Positions 42,975 to 52,042 are shown, counted from the stretch's first letter. The stretch: 64,000 nt of DNA from Saprospiraceae bacterium (GCA_019638455.1 JAHBTU010000002.1:902501-966500); one strand, 5' to 3'. Numbers and translations are program-made. The notes: generated by a model from the sequence alone, not told the origin.

Positions 42975-43541
42975 TCACATTTCAGCGTTGCGCAGCAGCG
43001 CCTGCCGGAGCTTTTGCAGGCAAGTGTATTTTTTGCTGTTCACGCTGGCGGCATTGCTGAACCCAATGCGTTGGGCAATCTCTTCGGCGCTGTAGCCCCA
43101 ATAGTCGGAGTCGAGCAAAATCTGTTTGCATGGCCCGCCCAACTGTTGGAGTTGCTCCATCACCCGCGTTATTTGGTCGGACAAGATGAGATTTTTCAGC
43201 GAATCCTCTTCGCTGGTCGTTTCGCGTGCCGATTCGAGCGGCTCGGTCGGTCGGGCGTTTTTGGAGCGCAGCAGGTCAATACATTTATTGGAATAAATGC
43301 GCGTCAGATAGGTTGAAATGGAGCTTTCGCCCCGAAAAATACCCTCCACCAGTTGGTTGCGCAAGGCAATCACTGCCAAATTGTAGGCCGATAGCACCTC
43401 ATCGTCGCCGAGCGAGCGATACTTCTGCCGCCCCTGTTTGGCCATGTAGAGAAACTGTTCGTAGAGCCGCCGAATTCCCCTTTCCTGACGATGGCCGCCA
43501 GCCTGAATTTCCGCAATAAAATAATCGTCAGTATATCGCAT
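42975..43541 (-). CDS. ECF-type RNA polymerase sigma factor
   Basis: 188 residues from ATG at 43541. The sigma-2 region is FRGESSISTYLTRIYSNKCIDLLRSK (-10 recognition). The sigma-4 helix-turn-helix is YSAEEIAQRIGFSNAASVNSKKYTCLQKLRQAL. It lacks an extracytoplasmic domain. Sigma factors of this type in Bacteroidota often pair with TPR and CHAT proteins like those at 37158 and 38064. No anti-sigma gene is directly adjacent. Confidence 0.88.
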   Translation of the reverse strand: MRYTDDYFIAEIQAGGHRQERGIRRLYEQFLYMAKQGRQKYRSLGDDEVLSAYNLAVIALRNQLVEGIFRGESSISTYLTRIYSNKCIDLLRSKNARPTEPLESARETTSEEDSLKNLILSDQITRVMEQLQQLGGPCKQILLDSDYWGYSAEEIAQRIGFSNAASVNSKKYTCLQKLRQALLRNAEM

Positions 43542-43693
43542 GATGACACGCCCGTAAGACAGGGCAATTTTACAGGAAACCATAGGAGATTTTCCACAGG
43601 TTGGCGATTTCTTTTATCTTCTTTATGTTTGCCCACCTTTCTTGCCAACAAATCAAGCGATATTTACGTCAAGCAACAAATCATCATTCCAAC

Positions 43694-44395
43694 ATGGCCG
43701 ACACAAAAGCACATTTATTGTATGTAGAGGACGACGAGAGCCTGAGCTTCGTGACTCGCGACAACCTCGAACTCAATGGCTACGAAGTCACTTATTGCGA
43801 GGACGGGCAAAAGGCCCTCGATGCCATACAGTCGAAGCAAAAATTCGACCTCTGCATCCTCGACGTGATGTTGCCCGAAGTGGATGGCTTCACGTTGGCA
43901 CAAGAAATCCGCAAGCGCGACGAGGTGGTGCCCATCATCTTCCTGACTGCCAAAAGCATGAAACAGGACAAAATACACGGCCTCACCATCGGTGCCGACG
44001 ACTATATGACCAAGCCGTTCAGCATCGAGGAACTGCTGCTGAAAATAGACATCTTCCTGCGCCGCACCAAGTACGCCAACATCCTCAAATCCAGCACGCC
44101 GGTCAGCATCGCCCGTTATTCTTTCGATTACAAAAATCTCAGCCTCACCGCCGAAGGCTACTCCGAAACACTCACCCAAAAAGAGGCCGACCTGCTCAAA
44201 CTGCTCAACGAACACCGCAATCAGGTGGTGAAACGCTCCTTCATCCTCGAAACCATCTGGGGCAAGGACGACTACTTTTTGGGGCGCAGCCTCGACGTGT
44301 TCATTTCCCGTTTGCGAAAATACCTCAGCCTCGACGAGCGCATCAAAATCGAGAACATCCACGGCGTGGGGTTCAAATTCAAGGTGGACGATTGA
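43694..44395 (+). CDS. OmpR/PhoB-type response regulator
   Basis: 233 residues. Receiver (about 1-120) with EDDE, phosphoacceptor D57 in LCILDVMLPE, Thr in FLTAKS and Lys in MTKPFS. C-terminal winged helix (about 140-233; LTQKEADLLKLLNEHRNQVVKRSFILETIWG, RSLDVFISRLRKYL). Such regulators bind direct repeats upstream of targets. No histidine kinase gene is adjacent, so the partner is encoded elsewhere (orphan). Confidence 0.93.
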   Translation: MADTKAHLLYVEDDESLSFVTRDNLELNGYEVTYCEDGQKALDAIQSKQKFDLCILDVMLPEVDGFTLAQEIRKRDEVVPIIFLTAKSMKQDKIHGLTIGADDYMTKPFSIEELLLKIDIFLRRTKYANILKSSTPVSIARYSFDYKNLSLTAEGYSETLTQKEADLLKLLNEHRNQVVKRSFILETIWGKDDYFLGRSLDVFISRLRKYLSLDERIKIENIHGVGFKFKVDD

Positions 44396-44509
44396 ACGTT
44401 GATGAGGTTGATGAAAGTTGATTTGTTGGCCATGCGGCCTCAAATTCCAATAATAAAACCGTCAGCCCTCATCAAACTTGAAACCTCGCTGCCCTATACC
44501 CTATTTTCA

Positions 44510-45313
44510 ATGCAATCCGTCTTTTACGACCACCCGCACGGCAAAATACACACCCTCCGGTTTGGCACGGGACCAAAGCTGCTCATTGCCTTGCACGGAT
44601 TTGGCGACCGCGCGCGGATGTTTGCGGTGCTGGAAGAAGCCTTGGGAAAAAACTACACCGTCGTGGCAGTGGATTGGCCTTTTCACGGGCAAACGGAATG
44701 GTTGGAGCGCACGTTCACCAAAGACGACTTGCTCGGCATCATTCGTCAAATTCTCGCCCAACACGAACGTGAGCGATTTTGCCTCATGGGCTTCAGCTTC
44801 GGCGCGCGACTTTCGCAAGCCATGCTGCCCGAACTCGCCCCACAACTTGATAAACTTTACCTGCTTTCCCCCGACGGCGTGAAAACAAAAGGCATGACCA
44901 CTGCCGTGCACACCCCCATGTGGGTGCGTCGCCTTTTGTTCAGGGTTTTGCAAAAACCAGAGTGGTTTATCCGCCTCGTGCAATGGGGGCGCAAAACAGG
45001 TCTCGTGCCACCCCTCATCCATCATTTTCTGACCAACAACCTCAACCGCCCCGAACGCCTCCAACGCACTTTCGGGTGCTGGCTATCTCTTGACTCTTTC
45101 TACCTCCGCCGCCGACACATCAAAGCCACTTTGCAAAAAACCAGCCTGCCTACCGATGTTTACATCGGGCTGAACGACCGCTTCCTGCACCAAAAAGCCC
45201 TGCGCAATCTCTACGAGGGGTTGCCCAATGTGCGCGTTTTCTGGCTTGAAGAAGGCCACCGTCTTGTGGGAGAGGGCTTGGCGGAGGAAATCATCGCGGC
45301 GATAAAAATTTAG
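44510..45313 (+). CDS. Alpha/beta hydrolase
   Basis: 267 residues. LIALHGFGDRARMF is the oxyanion region. The nucleophile Ser96 lies in GFSFGAR (GxSxG). The distal Asp and His are probably in YIGLNDRFLHQ and EEGHRLVGEG. Substrate unknown. ATG at 44510 begins MQSVFYDHPHGKIHTL; earlier in-frame starts reach back to the response regulator stop and lack hydrolase similarity. Confidence 0.88.
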   Translation: MQSVFYDHPHGKIHTLRFGTGPKLLIALHGFGDRARMFAVLEEALGKNYTVVAVDWPFHGQTEWLERTFTKDDLLGIIRQILAQHERERFCLMGFSFGARLSQAMLPELAPQLDKLYLLSPDGVKTKGMTTAVHTPMWVRRLLFRVLQKPEWFIRLVQWGRKTGLVPPLIHHFLTNNLNRPERLQRTFGCWLSLDSFYLRRRHIKATLQKTSLPTDVYIGLNDRFLHQKALRNLYEGLPNVRVFWLEEGHRLVGEGLAEEIIAAIKI

Positions 45314-45364
45314 GCATGGCTGCATAAGGCCGCCACTCAACGCGCAATTCCCCCCTTGTTCCCC

Positions 45365-45372
45365 TACTTTTG
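45365..45372 (+). promoter_or_regulatory. -7 box TACTTTTG of the radical SAM gene
   Basis: Matches TAnnTTTG and ends 6 bp before the ATG at 45379, so the transcript would be leaderless or start at the codon. Confidence 0.55.
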
Positions 45373-45378
45373 CCCGGC

Positions 45379-46401
45379 ATGAGCCTTCATCTCAACGACA
45401 GCCTGAACTTTATCGCCAAAATCACCCTGCGCCGCGCTTGGAATTTTGCCAAGGTGCTGGCTTCGTTTTATTTGTCCCGTTCGACGCGCCGTCCCCTGCA
45501 ATGGGGGCTTCCCGTGACGGTCAGCATAGAGCCTACCACCGCTTGCAACCTGCGCTGCCCCGAGTGCCCTAGTGGGCTGCGGGCGTTCAGCCGCGACACG
45601 GGCAATCTGAAAGCCGATTTTTTCCGAAAAACGGTGGATGCACTGCACCGCGACCTCTTTTACCTCATTTTTTATTTTCAAGGCGAGCCTTACATCCATC
45701 CCCAATTTCTTGATATGGTGAACTACGCGCACCGGCGCCGCATTTTCACCACCACGAGTACCAACGGGCATTTTCTCGACGACGAGAATGCGCGTCGCAC
45801 AGTGGAAAGTGGTCTCGACCGACTCATCATCTCGGTGGATGGCACCACGCAGGAGACTTACGAACAATATCGGGTGGGTGGCTCGCTTGACAAGGTGTTG
45901 CAAGGTGCCCGCAACGTGGTGGCTTGGAAACGCAAACTGAAAAGTCGCCGCCCGCACATCATTTTTCAGTTTTTGGTGGTGCGGCCCAACGAGCACCAAA
46001 TCGCCGACATACATCGGCTCGCCAAAGAAATCGGCGTGGACGAGGTGAAACTCAAAACCGCCCAAGTGTATGACTATCAACAGGGCAACCCGCTCATCCC
46101 CACGCTCCGCCGATATGCTCGCTATCGCCAATCCGCCGATGGCTCGTGGCAGGTGAAGCACGCCCTTGCCAACCATTGCTGGAAGCTCTGGCACGCCTGC
46201 GTCGTCACTTGGGATGGGGTCGTGGTGCCTTGCTGTTTTGACAAGGACGCGCAACACCGATTGGGCGATTTGAAGCAAGCCGCTTTTCGTGATGTGTGGC
46301 ACTCGCCTGCGTACGATGCGTTTCGGCGAGCTATCCTCAAGGGGCGCGACCAGATTGATATCTGCCAGAATTGCACGGAAGGCTGCACGGTCTGGGCTTA
46401 G
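45379..46401 (+). CDS. Radical SAM / SPASM-domain protein
   Basis: 340 residues. The [4Fe-4S]-SAM motif C56-x3-C60-x2-C63 is in ACNLRCPECPSG. A C-terminal SPASM/twitch-like domain has its Cys set in CWKLWHACVVTWDG, VVPCCFDKD and CQNCTEGC. The related family includes peptide- and lipid-modifying maturases and GDL-type proteins. No precursor peptide or partner is visible beside it, so the substrate is unknown. The start overlaps a promoter box (see 45365-45372). Confidence 0.9.
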   Translation: MSLHLNDSLNFIAKITLRRAWNFAKVLASFYLSRSTRRPLQWGLPVTVSIEPTTACNLRCPECPSGLRAFSRDTGNLKADFFRKTVDALHRDLFYLIFYFQGEPYIHPQFLDMVNYAHRRRIFTTTSTNGHFLDDENARRTVESGLDRLIISVDGTTQETYEQYRVGGSLDKVLQGARNVVAWKRKLKSRRPHIIFQFLVVRPNEHQIADIHRLAKEIGVDEVKLKTAQVYDYQQGNPLIPTLRRYARYRQSADGSWQVKHALANHCWKLWHACVVTWDGVVVPCCFDKDAQHRLGDLKQAAFRDVWHSPAYDAFRRAILKGRDQIDICQNCTEGCTVWA

Positions 46402-46458
46402 ATAGGGCTTCTGGTTTGAAGGCTTATAGTTGGCCGGGCAAGCCTCCAACCAAAAAAC

Positions 46459-46926
46459 CTATTTCACCTTTTCTTTCAACAACGCCCTAAATCGCTCCAT
46501 CTCGCTCGCCGTTCGGAACGCCGACTTGGGGATGGGGTTGAAAATTATTTTGTTTTGATAGAGCAGGAACCATTCGGGCAGTTCGCTCGTTCGCTCGAAC
46601 GCGCTCCAAGCATGGGTCGCCTGTGAGTTTGCCGTCTCTATCCTGACTTCTGTCTCATCCACTATGTAGCGAATTGGCTCGTGCAGATTTTTGGCAGCTT
46701 TGAACGCTCGCTGCAACATGAATCGAAACAGAAAATACCAGACTGCCAAAAATACCGCACCCACAATGAGCCAAGCCGCGCCACTTGCGGGATTGATAGC
46801 GATGTTCAGCAGGAGAATGGCTCCGATGATAATGCCCCAAAGTGATAGGCGCTTCGCCATGACGCGCTGCATCAAACGGATGTAGGATTTCATTTCCAAC
46901 GTAAATTCAAGCTTGATTGGCTCCAT
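46459..46926 (-). CDS. YcxB-like membrane protein
   Basis: 155 residues. Two adjacent membrane helices (WGIIIGAILLLNIAI; AAWLIVGAVFLAVWYFLFRFML) and a C-terminal soluble domain (YIVDETEVRIETANS, FLLYQNKIIFNPIPKSAF) match the YcxB-like family. The function is unknown. Convergent with the radical SAM gene; a 180-bp repeat copy begins 13 bp upstream of the start. Confidence 0.8.
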   Translation of the reverse strand: MEPIKLEFTLEMKSYIRLMQRVMAKRLSLWGIIIGAILLLNIAINPASGAAWLIVGAVFLAVWYFLFRFMLQRAFKAAKNLHEPIRYIVDETEVRIETANSQATHAWSAFERTSELPEWFLLYQNKIIFNPIPKSAFRTASEMERFRALLKEKVK

Positions 46927-46939
46927 TGTTCGCTGATTT

Positions 46940-47117
46940 TATACCCAGATTAAAGAGGATTTGAACCTGCCCGTTGGCAAGGCAGGGATGCCCTTGATTG
47001 ATTTGCATGATTTCCCAAGGATTGCGAGCACCGTTCGTTCAAAACCACCTTGTCAGACCCTGTACTTAGGGGCTTGCCCGGCTAAGCAAAGCGGACGGGG
47101 CTGATGCGTTGACTATA
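46940..47117 (+). repeat. ~180-bp repeat family, copy 2 (full)
   Basis: Starts TATACCCAGATTAAAGAGG and ends GCGTTGACTATA, as at 33757-33936. The segments CGTTCAAAACCACCTTGTCA and GGGCTTGCCCGGCTAAGCAA are identical in the two copies. Confidence 0.87.
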
Positions 47118-47130
47118 GAGAAAAGACCTA

Positions 47131-47222
47131 AAAACTTAGGTAGAGGGCAAAGGGCTGATTTCAGATTCATTGAAAAAATAAGCCGCCCAAAAGTAGGTCT
47201 CACGGGCCTCTACCCAAGTTTT
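47131..47222. repeat. 92-bp inverted-repeat element
   Basis: Arms AAAACTTAGGTAGAGGGC (47131-47148) and GCCTCTACCCAAGTTTT (47206-47222) pair with one mismatch. It is adjacent to the 180-bp repeat and upstream of the methyltransferase gene. Confidence 0.7.
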
Positions 47223-47269
47223 TACGAAACAACTATTCAAGTTCAAGACACAAAACTACTTTCTTCATC

Positions 47270-48073
47270 ATGGAAAACAATTACAATGACTTTTTTGCCG
47301 CCAACCGGCACGGCTGGAATCTTCGCACCGAAGTGCACAAGACCTCCGAATTCTACAACGTGGAAAAATGGAAGCAAGGCGGCAGCAGCCTTACACCTAT
47401 CGAACTGCGCGAGGTGGGCGATGTGACGGGCAAATCGCTCTTGCATCTTCAATGTCATTTTGGGCAGGATACGCTTTCTTGGGCGCGACTGGGGGCGCAG
47501 GTGACGGGTTGCGACCTTTCGGACAAGGCCATCGAGTACGCCCGCCAGTTGTCGGCGGAGTTGGGCATACCCGCCCTGTTTGTCTGCTGCAATCTTTTTG
47601 ACCTGCCCACGCACTTGGATGGCCAATTCGACATTGTTTTCACTTCTTATGGCACGATTGGGTGGCTACCCGAGCTAGCGAGTTGGGCCAAGGTGATAAA
47701 TCATTTCCTGAAACCCGGCGGCCTTTTCTACATTGCCGAGTTTCACCCGGTGGTATGGATGTTCGATGAGCAGATGGTTTTTTTCAAATACCCTTATCAC
47801 AACACGGGGGTCATCGAAACCGAGCAGTTGGGCACTTATGCGGACCGCTCCGCAGGCATAGCGTACAAGGAATTTGGCTGGAATCATAGCCTTTCGGAGG
47901 TCGTGAACAGCTTGATGGGCGAAGGTTTGCGCATCGAGTTTTTGAACGAGTACCCCTATTCCCCTTTCGATTGTTTCGATAAAACGGTGAAGGGCGACGA
48001 CGGCAACTACCGCATTCAAGGGTTGGAAGGAATCATCCCGATGGTGTTTTCGATTGGGGCGCGAAAACCGTGA
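47270..48073 (+). CDS. Class I SAM-dependent methyltransferase
   Basis: 267 residues. Motif I is SLLHLQCHFGQDTLSWARLGA (a variant of ExGxGxG), motif post-I VTGCDLSDKAIEYAR, and motif IV FDIVFTSYGTIGWLPEL. GGLFYIAEFHPVVWMF follows. It belongs to the Methyltransf_11/25 type; substrate unknown. ATG at 47270 precedes the conserved NDFFAANRHGWN. Confidence 0.88.
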   Translation: MENNYNDFFAANRHGWNLRTEVHKTSEFYNVEKWKQGGSSLTPIELREVGDVTGKSLLHLQCHFGQDTLSWARLGAQVTGCDLSDKAIEYARQLSAELGIPALFVCCNLFDLPTHLDGQFDIVFTSYGTIGWLPELASWAKVINHFLKPGGLFYIAEFHPVVWMFDEQMVFFKYPYHNTGVIETEQLGTYADRSAGIAYKEFGWNHSLSEVVNSLMGEGLRIEFLNEYPYSPFDCFDKTVKGDDGNYRIQGLEGIIPMVFSIGARKP

Positions 48074-48083
48074 AGTGGGTGGC

Positions 48084-51000
48084 TCACATTTCTCCCGTTT
48101 CTCTCAGAACGCGCTGCATTTCGCTGAATTGGTCGTCGAGCAAGCGGCGAATTTCGGCGCGTTCCCACTTGTATTCGAAGCCCAAAAAGCGATTTTCGTA
48201 GTGGTTTTCGGCAAGCGGGAAGAGGCCGAGAAAGTGGGCGTTCCATCGGATGCGACCTTTGCCGGTGAGCTCGCGGAGTGGCAGTTCAAGATATTCCTGT
48301 TTGGGGAAATAGAGGTAAATGCCTTTGATGTTTCGGATGATGTCAATAGTGATTTCGCGTTCCAACCGGCGGTTTTCGTAGCGAAACTCGCTGATTTCCC
48401 GATAATAACGTTCTTGTTGGTTGGCGTGGCGGTGGTCGGCGATGCGTTCGCGTGCCGTCAAGAGACGGAAGCGTTCGGGGTGGGTTTCGTTCAGTTCGCG
48501 CAACACGGCAGCGGGGTCGAAGCCGCCGAGCGTGGCAAATGCAGTCTCTTTGCCTTCTTTTGAAATGTTGAGCCAGCAAAATTTTCGCTCTTCCGTCAGT
48601 TCGCGCCACACGAGGTCCAAAAACCGCGCTTCGGGATGCAAGCGATAGTTGCTCATCGCCTCGCGCAGGAGTCGGGCCGTCGCGGGGCGATGGCGCTCGT
48701 CGCCTGGCTTGATGCGCTCATAATTCGGCAAGATGCTTTGGGTGTAGAGGTTGTCGGCAATTGTCTGGCGCAATTTTTCCTCTGTCCAGAATAAATCTTC
48801 CGGGCGGTGTTGTTCCAGCAGCCAATCGTGAATCATTTTCAGTGCGGCTTGCGCATCGTATCCAAGGGCGCGGCTGTGCGGATGAGTGGCCAACTTGTCG
48901 GGGTCGTGATGCAGCCACAACATCAGGCCGTCACCCACGAGTTCGCGCACGCAGTTTTCCAAAAAAATCCGCCCGCGCTCGGGGTATGCTCGATAGGCTA
49001 TCACCCATCTGCGGAGGCAGTTCACCAATCTCCGGCGTGCATCCTCGTCGCTCAAGCGCCGAAAATCCGTCCATTCAAGACCTTTTTTCACCGCTTCGTA
49101 TTCAGCGTTGGTGTCGGCCACAAAGAGCAGGTACACCGCTTCCTTGATATTGGGTTGCACCTGAAGCCAGCCAGCCTTGCCGGCCATGTCGTGCACTATT
49201 TTTTCCACGATGGCCTGAGCATCGAAGCCATATTGAGCGCAGTCGGCGTGGTTGCGCACCGTGCCATGCTCGTCCAAGTCGAACCAGCGGAGCGACGAGT
49301 CCGCCGTGCCTGCTACCTGAGCAGCCGGGAAAAGAAGCTCTGGCAACAGGTATTCGAGTGCCATGCGATAAAACGATTGCCCTCTGCCGTCTTTGTCCAC
49401 ATCGCCAAACATCTCGGCACCCAGCAAACACGCATGGACAAACCGAATGACCGAGAGCCGCTGGTCGGTGTAGGGGCGACGGCGCTTCTCATCCTCGGCA
49501 ATTTGCTGGGCCAGCACTTGGCGCTTGGCGAAAAGACTGAAATACAAATCTTCGCGCAGCAGGTCGCCTTGCTTCACGATTTTGGTCAAATCATCGGCCT
49601 CCATGCCCTGCAACATATCGAGCAGCTCTTGGATTTCGCCCAACAAGTCGTAGTTGCCCAATGGCGCGAACTGGAAAAAGCCGCCCACCACCTCCACGTT
49701 TTTGACCCAGTGGTACTTGCCGCCGCCACACGACTCCACCACCGCTGCTTCCAGCAGTTCTTCGGAGGGATATACCAAGCGACAGATTTTCAGCGTGTTG
49801 TCGAGAATGATGCGGAGTGTGTTTCGGTTGTCAGGCTTGTCCTCCGCGTGTTTGCCCGTGTGGAGTATCGAGTCGTTGGGGAATTGATAATAAATCCGAA
49901 GGGCCATATCTGAGAGGCTTTCGGAAGCGATGGCCAGATTGTGCAAACCCGTGGAAGAAGGGCACTTGCTGTCGCGCTGATACTTGCGGTATCGCTCCGC
50001 ATAGAGCAGGACGAATTGCAACATTCGGTCGTTGCCCTTGGCGGCTTCCCGCAGGATTCGCTCTGGCGTTTCTTTCTGCATGAAAGTGATGAGCAGGTAT
50101 TCGTAGAGCTGGGCCGATTGGGGGTCAATGCGCGTGCGAACGTGGTCGCAAAGCGAGTATGCCTGTGCGTAATTTTTTACTGCCAAGGCATCCCTCGCCA
50201 AGAGCAGGCTGCGACGGAAATCGCTTTTTTGTTCAAAAGAAAGCAGGCCGATTTGCTCCAAAGCCTCTTGTTCGCGTGGGCCAACGGGCAGGTTGAGCGT
50301 ATCGGGAATGGCGATTTCGTCGGCGGGCACAAAAAATGGCGGCACCGTGCTGATGGCTCGGCTGCCGGGCACGAAATGAAAATAGTCGCGAATGAAAACG
50401 TCTTTCCAGCCTTTCGCCAAGTCGGCCTCCGGCAGCTCGCGGATGAGGTGTTGCAGTTCGAGCTCGATAGGCCTTGCTTTTTCCTTCAGCTCGTCAATGT
50501 TGATTTGGGACAAGCGGGTTTGCTCGCGCAGCTGCTTGAATTTTTCCTCGATGTCGAGTACCACGCGCTTGGTCTTGACGCTTTCGATAAGTCGCTTGAG
50601 CAATGCCAAGAGCGGGGCATGATTGATGCGGTCGGTCTGAGCTAGCAGGCGCTCGCGCACATCCTCGATGGCGAGGGGCAGTTCCACTTTGGCCACGGGC
50701 AAGTCGTTGGAGCGCGGCGTGGCAGCCAGCACCTCTTTGGCAGCCTCCACAGCCCGGAGCAGCTGGCGGTCGCGGGCAAAGCCATGCTGCTCGATGGTTT
50801 CGCTGGCAGGAAGCGCCGTTTTGTAGGGGGCAAGCACCGCCGGCACCGCTGCCGCGCGTGCCTGCACCGTCAGTATTTGTAGGGTGGGGTGGCTGCGTTG
50901 CACCTCCACGGCTGTGGCTGCTTCCCAGCGCACATCCGGGGTGTCTTCATAGTTCATGGAAAGCACCGCGACAAACAGGTTGGTTTTTTCCAAAAACGCC

Positions 51001-51170
51001 TTGGCCTTGGCGCGGAATTCCTCCGCAGGCACATCTTCTTTGTTCCAAAAGACGAGTGTGAAATTGGTTGTGGCAAAAGCGAGATTGAGTTGCCGCACGA
51101 GGTCTTGTGCGGCAGCGCTGTCCTTTTGGTCGTAGGAAACAAAAATATGGAGCGATAGCGGATTGGGCAT
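48084..51170 (-). CDS. Large TIR-like domain protein of unknown function
   Basis: 1,028 residues from ATG at 51170. The N-terminal ~115 residues resemble a TIR/SEFIR-like domain (LSLHIFVSYDQKDSAAAQDLV, LVFWNKEDVP, LFVAVLSMNYED), with a possible catalytic Glu83 in VRWEAATAVE after the S..Y......W pattern. The remaining ~900 residues are unrecognised and mainly helical, with no membrane segments. A linker is rich in charged helices (LDIEEKFKQLREQTRL). It is divergent from a pterin dehydratase and near a decayed DNA methyltransferase, so a defence role is possible but unproven. NADase activity would need a test. Confidence 0.65.
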   Translation of the reverse strand: MPNPLSLHIFVSYDQKDSAAAQDLVRQLNLAFATTNFTLVFWNKEDVPAEEFRAKAKAFLEKTNLFVAVLSMNYEDTPDVRWEAATAVEVQRSHPTLQILTVQARAAAVPAVLAPYKTALPASETIEQHGFARDRQLLRAVEAAKEVLAATPRSNDLPVAKVELPLAIEDVRERLLAQTDRINHAPLLALLKRLIESVKTKRVVLDIEEKFKQLREQTRLSQINIDELKEKARPIELELQHLIRELPEADLAKGWKDVFIRDYFHFVPGSRAISTVPPFFVPADEIAIPDTLNLPVGPREQEALEQIGLLSFEQKSDFRRSLLLARDALAVKNYAQAYSLCDHVRTRIDPQSAQLYEYLLITFMQKETPERILREAAKGNDRMLQFVLLYAERYRKYQRDSKCPSSTGLHNLAIASESLSDMALRIYYQFPNDSILHTGKHAEDKPDNRNTLRIILDNTLKICRLVYPSEELLEAAVVESCGGGKYHWVKNVEVVGGFFQFAPLGNYDLLGEIQELLDMLQGMEADDLTKIVKQGDLLREDLYFSLFAKRQVLAQQIAEDEKRRRPYTDQRLSVIRFVHACLLGAEMFGDVDKDGRGQSFYRMALEYLLPELLFPAAQVAGTADSSLRWFDLDEHGTVRNHADCAQYGFDAQAIVEKIVHDMAGKAGWLQVQPNIKEAVYLLFVADTNAEYEAVKKGLEWTDFRRLSDEDARRRLVNCLRRWVIAYRAYPERGRIFLENCVRELVGDGLMLWLHHDPDKLATHPHSRALGYDAQAALKMIHDWLLEQHRPEDLFWTEEKLRQTIADNLYTQSILPNYERIKPGDERHRPATARLLREAMSNYRLHPEARFLDLVWRELTEERKFCWLNISKEGKETAFATLGGFDPAAVLRELNETHPERFRLLTARERIADHRHANQQERYYREISEFRYENRRLEREITIDIIRNIKGIYLYFPKQEYLELPLRELTGKGRIRWNAHFLGLFPLAENHYENRFLGFEYKWERAEIRRLLDDQFSEMQRVLRETGEM

Positions 51171-51323
51171 GGCGCGGGTTTGGGGGGCAAAAATCAAAAT
51201 ATCGCTGGCGGTTTTCCAATTTTTGACCGAGAATTGTCGCGTTGCCGCTCAATAACTCATGCGGCATGAACCTTTCGTCGTCAATTGTATTTCCCTGTTT
51301 CACAGATTTCAACACATTCAACC

Positions 51324-51566
51324 ATGTGGCAAGAAGAAAAAAATCGGCTGCAACGCACCTTTAAGTTCAAGGACTTTGCCGAGGCTTTTGCGTTCATGAC
51401 GGAGGTGGCTTTTGCCGCCGAAAAACACAACCACCACCCCAATTGGAGCAATGTGTGGAACACTGTCGAGATTCAGCTCACGACGCACGACGCGGGCAAT
51501 ATCGTGACGGACAAAGACCGACAGTTGGCGGCAGCGATTGATGTGATATTTCGGAAATATAGCTAA
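51324..51566 (+). CDS. Pterin-4a-carbinolamine dehydratase
   Basis: 80 residues, slightly short for PCD/DCoH. The active-site signature [13 protein letters not shown] ([EKDQH]xxHHPxxxxxY/W) is complete, with [15 protein letters not shown] ahead and [15 protein letters not shown] after. It recycles tetrahydrobiopterin after aromatic amino acid hydroxylation, consistent with tyrosine catabolism (fahA at 19.6 kb), though unlinked. Confidence 0.93.
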   Translation: MWQEEKNRLQRTFKFKDFAEAFAFMTEVAFAAEKHNHHPNWSNVWNTVEIQLTTHDAGNIVTDKDRQLAAAIDVIFRKYS

Positions 51567-51580
51567 TCTGGGGCGGCACT

Positions 51581-51956
51581 CTATCTGCTCCCAACTGGGT
51601 TAGGCGAGTAAGGCAACACTGGTTCCATGGCAAAAACTTCGGCACCATTGGCAAATTCGTATTGATGGGTGACGAGCTCGTCGCATTCCATGAGTACTTT
51701 GCCTATGAATTTTGCCAAATTTACTGGCACAGCGTTGCCAATCTGTTGATCCCTTTCCGATTTGTTTCCCCAGAATTTAAAATCTGGTGGGAATGTCTGA
51801 ACGCGAGCGCGTTCTTCAAAAGTAAGCGGTCTTAATTTTTCACTTATGTGCACAGGGTCGCCGGGATGGCCGGGATACCCCTGAGGTATCGGGCGATTGC
51901 CCCCCCTAAAGGCGAATGGCCGCTTGACAAAAAGTTGTTCTGAACTAACCCCACCT
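51581..51956 (-). pseudogene. C5-cytosine DNA methyltransferase remnant (C-terminus, frameshifted)
   Basis: From 51853 downward the frame reads motif IX/X of a C5 MTase (LRPLTFEERARVQTFP; QQIGNAVPVNLAKFIG). Reading upstream of that, RPIPQGYPGHPGDPVHISEK continues in frame. Beyond a run of eight G on the coding strand (51900-51907) the plausible continuation LFVKRPFAFRGG is in another frame, and a TGA occurs by 51957. The catalytic PCQ region and everything N-terminal is missing. This looks like a decayed piece of a restriction-modification or orphan MTase gene. Confidence 0.85.
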
Positions 51957-52042
51957 CACTAACCAAAAATTTTTGAACATGCTCTAATATGAATTAACTT
52001 CAAATGGCGCAAAGATAGTCATCTCCTTGAAGCAGTCATTTC

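Noticed and set aside
49102..49431. Additional genes inside the TIR-like gene in other frames
   Set aside because: They overlap a continuous 1,028-codon frame and show the Arg/Pro/Ser-rich composition typical of out-of-frame reading in GC-rich DNA.
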